The notes below the pieces were generated by a model that searched no databases, was not told where the DNA came from, and saw only the letters and a list, made by a program, of their open reading frames with translations. A DNA stretch of 22,821 nt from CAZNVB01 sp964651495 (lineage in GTDB: Bacteria > Acidobacteriota > Aminicenantia > Aminicenantales > UBA8522). Positions 1 through 5,735 of the stretch are shown in pieces. Both the position numbers and the translations under genes were made by a program. Position 1 is the stretch's first letter. Every line of letters begins with the position of its first letter. The stretch is taken from the NCBI GenBank assembly GCA_964651495.1, contig CAZYWP010000039.1:1-22821 (forward strand), given 5' to 3'.

Positions 1-8
1 AGTCTCAT
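1..8 (-). CDS. Start of a truncated downstream gene
   Basis: An ATG on the minus strand at 8-6 is preceded by a near-perfect Shine-Dalgarno sequence (AGGAGGAGG, plus-strand positions 11-19) that overlaps the end of the GH20 gene. The AGGAGG core sits 5 bases from the ATG. The start falls 11 bases after the GH20 stop codon, as expected for the next gene of the same operon. Only the first two codons (Met-Arg) lie in the window, so no function can be given. Confidence 0.5.
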
Positions 9-19
9 CGCCTCCTCCT

Positions 20-1144
20 TTATTCCGGTTGAGCGGCGGCGCCGGTCTTCAGGCCCGTGGCCCGGAGCCTCTTGGAAGCTGCGATGAGGGAAGGGAACTT
101 ACGTGTTTTGCCGGCCTCGGCGCCGCGCCAGATCGTGCATAGATGGCCGAGCATCCGGTCCCGGGGAAATTTCAGGGAGTAGTCGATTAGGGCTCTGACT
201 TGGGGAGGATTACGAGAACTCGTGGGCAGGACGCGGAACCCCTTCTCCAGGAAGATAGGGATGGAGGGATAGGTATTGGTCTTGTTGAGCTCGTAGTGCC
301 AGTCGCACAGGATGATGTCCTTGGGGATCTTATCAATGGCGGGGTCGGTCTTATTCAGGGACGCTTCCCACTCGCCGTAGCCTGTGGCCGCGCCGTCGAG
401 CAGCCGGTCGGCCCACATGAACATCTCCTTGCTACGTTTGACCACGATATGGTCGTAGGCGTCCTGGACCGCCTTAGCGAAGAGTTCGGCGGGATCCCGG
501 CCCTTGCAGCGCGGGCAGAACTCGCTGCCGATCAGGAAGACCTCGTCCATGCCGACATGCAAGGCGTCGGCCTCAAAAGCGTCGATGAGCTCATCATAGA
601 GTTGGTTGATGATGATCGGCAGGTCGGGATGGAGGGGGCACCAGCTCCGGCAGTAGATGTCCTTGTTGCCGGGATACTGGCCCGGGGTCTCGTCAAACTG
701 GGGATATTTGGTCAGCAAGGCGAAGGTCTTCTCGGCCCAGGACTGATGGCCCAGGGACTGGAATTCAGGGACGAGCCTGATGCCCAGGCTGCGGCAGAGG
801 CCGACCATCTTTTTGACCGTTTCCAGGGAGATGGGGTCCGGTCCCCGCAGCTCTGGATGAGAGACGTATTCGTAGTTGTAATCCATCTCGGCAAAAATCA
901 GGTTGACCCCCAACTTGGCTAGATGGGGGATTTCCGTGAGCAGCGACCGGGCGTCCTTGTTGTTTTCCACCAGGGCATGGAGCCCGAACCAGGTGACTTC
1001 CTGCGGAGTGGGGACGAGTTTCGGCTGGCGGGGCGCGCAACCCGGCTGGATCAGGAGCGCCGCCATCAGCCCCAGCAGAATCCCGTTGAGAAAAAGGCGG
1101 GGCGCATGCCCCGACGGCTTTGAAATAAAATATTTCCTAAGCAT
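20..1144 (-). CDS. Glycoside hydrolase family 20-type lipoprotein (beta-N-acetylhexosaminidase-like)
   Basis: The predicted 374-residue envelope lipoprotein has a basic N-terminus, a hydrophobic stretch at about 17-33 and a cysteine at 36 after Q-P-G, an acceptable but not ideal lipobox. The rest is a single (beta/alpha)8 GH20-like catalytic domain. It shows LVPEFQSLGH near residue 140 and the family's catalytic Asp-Glu pair in HVGMDE (D200, E201). In GH20 enzymes the Glu is the acid/base and the Asp assists the substrate N-acetyl group, so the likely role is removing terminal N-acetylhexosamine from glycans or peptidoglycan fragments. The usual non-catalytic N-terminal GH20b domain is absent, so the exact substrate is uncertain. 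The second ATG of the pair at 1150/1144 is chosen because AAGGGG lies 7 bases upstream of it but only 1 base from the first. A new gene starts 11 bases after the stop. Confidence 0.78.
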   Translation of the reverse strand: MLRKYFISKPSGHAPRLFLNGILLGLMAALLIQPGCAPRQPKLVPTPQEVTWFGLHALVENNKDARSLLTEIPHLAKLGVNLIFAEMDYNYEYVSHPELRGPDPISLETVKKMVGLCRSLGIRLVPEFQSLGHQSWAEKTFALLTKYPQFDETPGQYPGNKDIYCRSWCPLHPDLPIIINQLYDELIDAFEADALHVGMDEVFLIGSEFCPRCKGRDPAELFAKAVQDAYDHIVVKRSKEMFMWADRLLDGAATGYGEWEASLNKTDPAIDKIPKDIILCDWHYELNKTNTYPSIPIFLEKGFRVLPTSSRNPPQVRALIDYSLKFPRDRMLGHLCTIWRGAEAGKTRKFPSLIAASKRLRATGLKTGAAAQPE

Positions 1145-1151
1145 GGTCATA

Positions 1152-1157
1152 CCCCTT
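1152..1157 (-). promoter_or_regulatory. Ribosome binding site that fixes the GH20 start
   Basis: On the minus strand AAGGGG stands 7 bases before the ATG at 1144 and only 1 base before the in-frame ATG at 1150. This favours 1144. It also removes the apparent reading-frame extension up to 1309, which runs through hairpin-rich non-coding DNA and lacks a signal peptide at its start. Confidence 0.6.
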
Positions 1158-1165
1158 GCGTCGGG

Positions 1166-1193
1166 ATCATACCACTCCTTCGTCGATTGTGGA
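1166..1193 (-). promoter_or_regulatory. Putative extended -10 promoter for the GH20 gene
   Basis: The minus strand carries TATGAT (1166-1171, 5 of 6 to consensus) preceded by TGG, which makes an extended -10. A weak TCCACA -35 (4 of 6) lies 16 bases upstream. Transcription would start near 1159, leaving a short leader that still contains the ribosome binding site. Confidence 0.45.
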
Positions 1194-1201
1194 AACCCGA
1201 A

Positions 1202-1218
1202 GCCGGGATTTTCCCGGC
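1202..1218. repeat. Perfect 7-bp hairpin upstream of the GH20 promoter
   Basis: The arms gccggga and tcccggc pair perfectly around a 3-base loop. No T-run follows on either strand, so a classical intrinsic terminator is not supported. It lies just upstream of the putative -35 and could be an operator or a processing hairpin. Confidence 0.5.
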
Positions 1219-1282
1219 AGGCGCCTTCCATAAAATTTCCCGCATCGACGACTATCGAATTTGATGGGCAGGTTTTCCCCGT

Positions 1283-1305
1283 CCAGGCCGAAATGATGGG
1301 CCTGG
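1283..1305. repeat. 7-bp inverted repeat in the 1145-1380 gap
   Basis: The arms ccaggcc and ggcctgg are exact reverse complements separated by 9 bases. This is one of three GC-rich foldback elements in the non-coding gap between the GH20 gene and the small secreted protein. The role is unknown. Confidence 0.45.
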
Positions 1306-1331
1306 CCAAAGTTCAGGGCGAGCGGAAACAG

Positions 1332-1344
1332 CCCGCCGGGCGGG
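1332..1344. repeat. GC-rich palindrome downstream of the small secreted protein gene
   Basis: cccgc-cgg-gcggg folds into a 5-bp stem with a 3-base loop, about 40 bases past the stop codon at 1381. A TTTTTT run on the minus strand precedes the hairpin and does not follow it, so it is a poor intrinsic terminator. It could still stabilise a 3' end. Confidence 0.35.
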
Positions 1345-1380
1345 AGTTCAAAAAACCACGGGACTTGGAAGGGGCGGGGC

Positions 1381-1926
1381 TTATTGAGTTAGCTTGGCCA
1401 GGTCGCTCAGGTTCATCGAGTCCAGCAGCTTGTGGAGCAGAGCCACCTCGCTCGTTCCCCGGGCCTGAAGCTCGACCGTGAACCGGCCCCCGACATACAG
1501 CATTATCTCCGCCGATTTGCCGTCTTCAGATTTATCGATTTTTTCCGTGCCCGGGAATCCCTGGACCTTAACGCTCTTCTCATACCCGGTCTCGGTCTCG
1601 TTTTCGAACTCCATGGTCCCGATCATCTGGGCGCCCATTTGGGCAAAGGGGATGCCGGCCATATCGACGATCTTGACTTCGATTGAAGGCGGATTATCGC
1701 CGCCGCTCTTCTCGTAGGTCAGGGTGGCTTCGGAAGTCGAGATGCCCATGGCGGAGCTAGTCTCTCCGCCGGGTCTCCCCTTGGTGAACCCGGGAAGGTC
1801 GATCTTCGGCAGGATCTCCTGCAATTTTTTAAAGTGAACCGTTTTTTGCACCTGCTGGGCCTCGCCCGTCGAGAAAACAACCCAGACCAGCGCCACTGCC
1901 AGAAGAATTCCGATTGTTTTTCGCAT
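1381..1926 (-). CDS. Small secreted/periplasmic protein of unknown function
   Basis: I do not recognise a family for this 181-residue protein. It begins with a clear Sec signal peptide: positive MRK, a hydrophobic core at residues 4-18, and probable cleavage after GEA near residue 23. The mature part is polar, rich in Glu, Lys, Gly and Ser, and alternates short beta-like segments (ATLTYEKS, SIEVKIVDM, EIMLYVGGRFTVELQA). It ends in an amphipathic helix (LHKLLDSMNLSDLAKL). This suggests a small exported alpha/beta domain with no catalytic motif that I can see. The ATG at 1926 is preceded by AAGGAG at 6-base spacing, and longer in-frame starts upstream would place non-signal sequence ahead of the signal peptide. 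It follows the TPR lipoprotein gene by 59 bases and may be co-transcribed with it or use its own promoter. Confidence 0.75.
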   Translation of the reverse strand: MRKTIGILLAVALVWVVFSTGEAQQVQKTVHFKKLQEILPKIDLPGFTKGRPGGETSSAMGISTSEATLTYEKSGGDNPPSIEVKIVDMAGIPFAQMGAQMIGTMEFENETETGYEKSVKVQGFPGTEKIDKSEDGKSAEIMLYVGGRFTVELQARGTSEVALLHKLLDSMNLSDLAKLTQ

Positions 1927-1973
1927 CGTGCTCTCCTTAAACGAAGATGAAATATAGCCTTTCATTCCTACTA

Positions 1974-1985
1974 ATTCTATAGAAT
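1974..1985. promoter_or_regulatory. Perfect 12-bp palindrome, possible operator
   Basis: attctatagaat is its own reverse complement. It sits immediately after the TPR lipoprotein stop codon, just downstream of the putative start point of the promoter at 2004-2032, and about 50 bases before the ATG of the small secreted protein. That is a typical place for a repressor site. It is AT-rich, so chance occurrence cannot be excluded. Confidence 0.35.
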
Positions 1986-2807
1986 CTATAATATCTGCTG
2001 TAATTGATAGCACAGAGACGGCGGGCTGTCAACAAAAGACAGATTGGTTGCCGTCTCATTCTTCTGCAGAAACTCTTTAATCCTCGGGTCAGCCAAGACG
2101 TTCTCGAATTCCTTCTCTTCTGCGATTCTCGACCAATCGCGAAAGCCCGCCGCTTTAGCCTTATGCATGAATTCAAGGGTCTTTTCAACATCCCCCCTGG
2201 AAGCGTACAGTCTGGCAAAAGTCAGATAGAGCTCGGATATATCTGGCCCAGAGGAAGGAATACCGGCGCTGAAGATCTTGTGAGTTCCCAGATAATCCGG
2301 GTCAAGTTCAATTCCGTAGGCAAGATAGCGAGTCCCCTCTTCGTGCCGCCCTTGAAGCATCAGGAGCGTCCCCAGGCTGTAATTGCTCGAGGCCGATTTG
2401 GGATTCAGGGAAAGAGCTTTTTTAAACATTTCTTCAGCCCTCTCGAGCTTTTGCTGGAGAAAATAGATTGCCCCGAGATTATTGCAGGCTTCCGGATAGG
2501 CCGGATTCAGGCGGATGGCTTCACGGAAATCCTCTTCGGCGTCACTGGAGTTTTTCAGGTTGAGGAAGGCAATCCCCCGGAGATTATAAGCTCTGTCCGA
2601 TTTGGGGTTGAGGGAAATCGCCTTATCGAGGTGCTCTCTCGCTTCCCGGTACTCTGCCCTCTCAAGACGGAGTGATCCCTGCCTGAGATAGAAATCAAAA
2701 TCTCTTTCCCGGATTTTCATTTCGGGCGCGGGTCCCGTCTTGGTCGTGGCACAAGAAGCCAAGATTAAACAGAAAGCGATCAACCCTAGTAAAATGATTT
2801 TCGGCAT
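1986..2807 (-). CDS. TPR-repeat lipoprotein
   Basis: The predicted 273-residue lipoprotein has MPK, a hydrophobic core and the lipobox LASC with the lipid-bearing cysteine at 19. Three to four consecutive 34-residue tetratricopeptide repeats follow at about residues 38-175, recognisable by the repeated A-x-N-L-G and A-x-x-L-N-P pattern. A further helical pair follows at about 190-250. TPR lipoproteins usually scaffold envelope protein complexes (outer-membrane assembly, pili, secretion). The partner here is not evident. GAGGAGG about 5 bases before the ATG fixes the start. The last residues, after about 255, are out of character with the repeats and overlap a promoter-like sequence for the next gene. 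Base composition looks less GC-rich than the housekeeping operon to the right. Confidence 0.85.
   Translation of the reverse strand: MPKIILLGLIAFCLILASCATTKTGPAPEMKIRERDFDFYLRQGSLRLERAEYREAREHLDKAISLNPKSDRAYNLRGIAFLNLKNSSDAEEDFREAIRLNPAYPEACNNLGAIYFLQQKLERAEEMFKKALSLNPKSASSNYSLGTLLMLQGRHEEGTRYLAYGIELDPDYLGTHKIFSAGIPSSGPDISELYLTFARLYASRGDVEKTLEFMHKAKAAGFRDWSRIAEEKEFENVLADPRIKEFLQKNETATNLSFVDSPPSLCYQLQQIL
2004..2032 (-). promoter_or_regulatory. Putative promoter for the small secreted protein
   Basis: On the minus strand TTGACA (2027-2032, perfect -35) is followed after 17 bases by TATCAA (2004-2009, 4 of 6 for -10). It lies inside the last codons of the TPR lipoprotein gene and would start transcription near 1997, directly before the palindrome at 1974-1985. 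Confidence 0.4.
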
Positions 2808-2885
2808 TGCCCCCTCCTCAAGATCAGAATCCCATTTCTCGCCTTCCTGAAGAATCAGATCAAAGATCCCCCGAAAACTTCAATC

Positions 2886-2940
2886 TCACCCTGAATATTA
2901 TAGGCTTTTTTATCACCTCCATCAATCCCGATCAGGGTGA
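2886..2940. repeat. 9-bp inverted repeat bracketing the TPR lipoprotein promoter
   Basis: tcaccctga at 2886-2894 and tcagggtga at 2932-2940 are exact reverse complements. They lie on either side of the -10/-35 core at 2897-2925. Two sites flanking a promoter in this way could be operator half-sites or a looping arrangement. No regulator gene is visible next to it. Confidence 0.4.
2897..2925 (-). promoter_or_regulatory. Sigma70-like promoter of the TPR lipoprotein gene
   Basis: The minus strand has a perfect TATAAT (2897-2902), a 17-base spacer and TTGATG (2920-2925, 4 of 6 to TTGACA). The start point would be near 2890, giving a leader of roughly 80 bases before the ATG at 2807. Confidence 0.6.
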
Positions 2941-2998
2941 ATTGCTGGAGACACGCCCCGAGCGCTGTTTTCATTAGCCAGATCTCTATGGCCAGATT

Positions 2999-5155
2999 TT
3001 ATTCGATTGCCATCTCCTTGAGCAGGAAGCCGGCGCCCCCGAATTTCTGCGTCACCCAAAGCACGTAGCGGATATCGACGGCGATCGACCGGCTGTACTC
3101 CTCGTTCCAGGCGTAATCATTGATCGTGGCCTCGTACGTCCGGTCGAAATTGATCCCCACGAGCTCACCGCGGGCGTTGAGCACCGGGCTTCCCGAATTC
3201 CCACCGGTCGTGTCGGTGTCATAGAGGATGCAGACAGGAACGTCGCGGAGCTGAGGGTGCTCGAAGGAGCCGAAGTCCCGCGCCTGGAACAGGTCGGCGA
3301 AGGCCGCCGGCGTATCGAAGGGCTCTTTTCCGGTCGTCTTTTCCAACACGCCTTTCAGGGTCGTGAACGGCTCGTAACGGACGGCATCGGCCGGCGAATA
3401 GCCTTTGATCCGGCCGTAGGTCAGACGCAGCGTTCCGTTGGCGTCGGGGATGAAGTTTTTCCCCTGATAAACCTCCGTCACGTCACTCAGCCGGGCGTAA
3501 AGCGGGTCGAGCGCGCCCCGGGCGGCCCTTTGCCTCTCTCTGATTTCCAGGGCGGATGGATAGAGAGCCCTGGCCAGGTCGAGGAACGGGTCTTTGACTG
3601 CGGCAATTTGCTCAGCCGTTTTGCCGAACAGGTCTTCAACAAACCTGGCATCATTGATCCTCGTGGCGCCGTAAGCCCTGTTGATATAATCGCCGATCGC
3701 ATTCTCACGGAAATCGCCCTTGAATATTTCGTCGACCGCTTTAATCCGGTGTGACTCGTCAAGTTTCGAAGCCTGCAAGAGCAGCTCCTTGAAGACCGCC
3801 TTGTCTGTAGGCTCGTAATAGTTGCGCAGAGAGAGCAGAAGCCGCTGCTTGGTCTGAGCGAAGTTCCGGTCCATATAGGCCGACTCGCGCTCGAGGTCGG
3901 GCTTCCGGCGCTCGACGGCCGCCTCATGGAGGGTGGAAGCATAACCGAGCATGTTGACGGAGCTGCGGAGATAGCCAAGGACCATCTCGGACTCCGCCCT
4001 CGGCCGCATCTCGTCGGTGATTTTGGCGATTTCCGCCAGGATCGTTCCGTACTGAGCCCGCAGCTTCTCGTCCGCCTCGATGAACCTCTGAAGCGCCCGT
4101 TCTTCTTCGAGCCGGCGCGCCGCCAGCCCGAGCCGCTTCATCCCCTTGAGCTTGCCGCGGTAATTTTTCATGGTATTGGCCAGCCCCTTGATCCGCGCGG
4201 CATGCATCAGCGCAACTCCCCGCTCCTCGGCGCCCATTTTTTCCATGAGGTCAATCTGCCAGGCATACCAGTCGGCCACGTACGGCATCCGCACCTCTTC
4301 TTCATACGCCAGGTAACTTGCCGTGTAATGCCGGTAGGTCCGGCCGGGATAGCCCAGGAGAAAGACGAAGTCGCCCTCGTTGACACCGCGCGGTTCAACC
4401 TTGAGGTAGCGCTTCGGCCTGAATGGAACATTCTGGGCGGAGTAATCGGCCGGCGAGCCGCCGGGCGCAACATAAGCCCGGAGGAAGGAAAAATCCCCCG
4501 TGTGGCGCGGCCACATCCAGTTGTCCTCCTCCCCGCCAAACTCGCCGATCGACCGGGGCGGGACATAAACGAGGCGGATATCCTTAAGATAGGTGTAAAT
4601 GAATAAGAAATAAGTCTTGCCGATGAACATCTCGGCCACCTCGGCGCGTTTTCTCGGATTTGCCTTCTCGGCGCGGGCGACGATCTCTTTGCTGCGCTTC
4701 TCGATGGCCTTGGTTCTTGCTCCAAAGTCCATGTTCGGTTCGACGGCTCTCAGGACTTCCCCGGAGACATCCTGGAATGACTCGGTGATGCGGGCCGTCA
4801 TCCCCTTGGCCTGGATTTCCTCGGGCCGAGTGCGGGCGAGGAATCCGCTGCGGATATAATCGTTCTCCTTCGTACTCGCCGCCTGGACCGCGCTGAAGGC
4901 GACGTGGTGGTTGGTAACGAACAGCCCGTCGGGCGAGAGGAACGAGCCCGTTGCTCCAACGCTGACGATGGCGAAAATCAGGCTTTTGTCTTTCGAGTAG
5001 ATCTCAGCCGGATCGATCTCCAGGCCCTTGGACCGGAGGTCGAGCTTCAGGATTTCGCTGATCGGGTACATACCCTCTTCCGCCGCGGCTGAAGAAGCCG
5101 GGGCCGAAAAGAGCATCCAGCCGAGGAGTACGGCTCCTGTTATCTGGCGAATCAT
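2999..5155 (-). CDS. Secreted S46 family dipeptidyl-peptidase, DPP11-like
   Basis: This 718-residue exported serine exopeptidase removes dipeptides from the N-terminus of peptides. It has a signal peptide (hydrophobic 7-20, probable cleavage in the Ala/Ser-rich stretch at 18-25). The S46 triad is visible: His84 in VTNHHV, Asp221 in TGDFSF, and Ser654 in GGNSGS. A long helical insert lies between about 270 and 550. Arg672, 18 residues after the catalytic Ser in INFDR, occupies the position that is Arg673 in Porphyromonas DPP11 (cleavage after Asp/Glu) and Gly in DPP7. An acidic-P1 preference is therefore predicted. Length matches the family. The ATG at 5155 is preceded by AAGGAG at 6 bases and heads the signal peptide, unlike the longer in-frame start at 5233. 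It appears to be a single-gene unit used to feed on extracellular protein. Confidence 0.93.
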   Translation of the reverse strand: MIRQITGAVLLGWMLFSAPASSAAAEEGMYPISEILKLDLRSKGLEIDPAEIYSKDKSLIFAIVSVGATGSFLSPDGLFVTNHHVAFSAVQAASTKENDYIRSGFLARTRPEEIQAKGMTARITESFQDVSGEVLRAVEPNMDFGARTKAIEKRSKEIVARAEKANPRKRAEVAEMFIGKTYFLFIYTYLKDIRLVYVPPRSIGEFGGEEDNWMWPRHTGDFSFLRAYVAPGGSPADYSAQNVPFRPKRYLKVEPRGVNEGDFVFLLGYPGRTYRHYTASYLAYEEEVRMPYVADWYAWQIDLMEKMGAEERGVALMHAARIKGLANTMKNYRGKLKGMKRLGLAARRLEEERALQRFIEADEKLRAQYGTILAEIAKITDEMRPRAESEMVLGYLRSSVNMLGYASTLHEAAVERRKPDLERESAYMDRNFAQTKQRLLLSLRNYYEPTDKAVFKELLLQASKLDESHRIKAVDEIFKGDFRENAIGDYINRAYGATRINDARFVEDLFGKTAEQIAAVKDPFLDLARALYPSALEIRERQRAARGALDPLYARLSDVTEVYQGKNFIPDANGTLRLTYGRIKGYSPADAVRYEPFTTLKGVLEKTTGKEPFDTPAAFADLFQARDFGSFEHPQLRDVPVCILYDTDTTGGNSGSPVLNARGELVGINFDRTYEATINDYAWNEEYSRSIAVDIRYVLWVTQKFGGAGFLLKEMAIE

Positions 5156-5188
5156 CGGTGACTCCTTAAAAACGGCATAGTGGCCAAT

Positions 5189-5197
5189 ATTATACCA
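5189..5197 (-). promoter_or_regulatory. Extended -10 promoter of the S46 peptidase gene
   Basis: TGGTATAAT on the minus strand gives a perfect TATAAT with the TGn extension. No good -35 is present at 16-18 bases, which suits an extended -10 promoter or an activator-dependent one. The start would be near 5182, about 27 bases before the ATG. Confidence 0.55.
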
Positions 5198-5227
5198 ACA
5201 CCGAGGCGGCAAGTCGCCCTGTTCCCA

Positions 5228-5240
5228 GGTCAACCTGACC
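5228..5240. promoter_or_regulatory. Palindrome upstream of the S46 peptidase promoter, possible activator site
   Basis: ggtca-acc-tgacc is a perfect 5-bp inverted repeat around 3 bases, centred about 50 bases upstream of the predicted start point. With the missing -35, this is where a dimeric activator could bind. No cognate regulator is seen nearby. Confidence 0.35.
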
Positions 5241-5275
5241 AGATCATGCTCATTTCCTGAACCCGAGACTCTTGG

Positions 5276-5695
5276 CTAATTCTGGACTTTGATGTCGATC
5301 AATTTATTCACGCTCTCGACATCCTTGAGAGACCTGACCTCGACGCGGATCCCGCGGCCCTCCGCATATTTTCTGGCGTTTCTCAAAGTCTCGATCAGGT
5401 CTGTCGGCAGGTCGCTCTTTTCCACCGCGCCAACCGCCCTATCGCCAAAAACGAAGGCCACCCTGAAGTATCCGCTCAGAGGAGTGAAGAAGAATAAATT
5501 TCGTTTCTTGAGCAGGACCTTTAAAGTCCATCCAGAGCTGGCGCCGTAGAACTTCCATTCCTCGTTCCAAGCACCGTAGGTGTCCTCGATGTGCTTCTTG
5601 ATCGCCGCCCAGAATTTGGCCGTATCGCCGATCGCTTTAGTCAGCTTAAGGTTGTCCGGCTTGGCCGACTTATCAGTAAAAACGCTTGTTTCCAT
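5276..5695 (-). CDS. DUF3788 family protein
   Basis: This 139-residue protein matches the DUF3788 pattern as I know it: a tryptophan-containing helix (FWAAIKKHIEDTYG), the W-KFYG...GWTLKV core at about 44-60, then LFFFTPLSGYFRVAFVFGD, and a C-terminal half with the conserved YAEGRGIRVEV near 115-125. The family is uncharacterised. It is cytosolic, has no signal peptide, and forms a compact alpha/beta fold often predicted to bind a small molecule or nucleic acid. The ATG at 5695 has AAGGGAG upstream and starts 40 bases after the kinase stop, so the two are probably co-transcribed. A longer in-frame start would overlap the kinase gene and is rejected. Confidence 0.75.
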   Translation of the reverse strand: METSVFTDKSAKPDNLKLTKAIGDTAKFWAAIKKHIEDTYGAWNEEWKFYGASSGWTLKVLLKKRNLFFFTPLSGYFRVAFVFGDRAVGAVEKSDLPTDLIETLRNARKYAEGRGIRVEVRSLKDVESVNKLIDIKVQN

Positions 5696-5735
5696 ACCGT
5701 CTTCTCCCTTTTCGGAGATATTGCAGCTAAGTGTT

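Noticed and set aside
1145..1309. N-terminal extension of the GH20 protein to an ATG at 1309
   Set aside because: It would place about 55 residues before a clear lipoprotein signal sequence and run through hairpin-rich DNA with no ribosome site. AAGGGG at proper spacing supports 1144.
1320..1380. Intrinsic terminator after the small secreted protein gene (CCA...TGG followed by T6 on the minus strand)
   Set aside because: The stem before the T-run is only about 3 bp, and the stronger hairpin at 1332-1344 comes after the T-run instead of before it.
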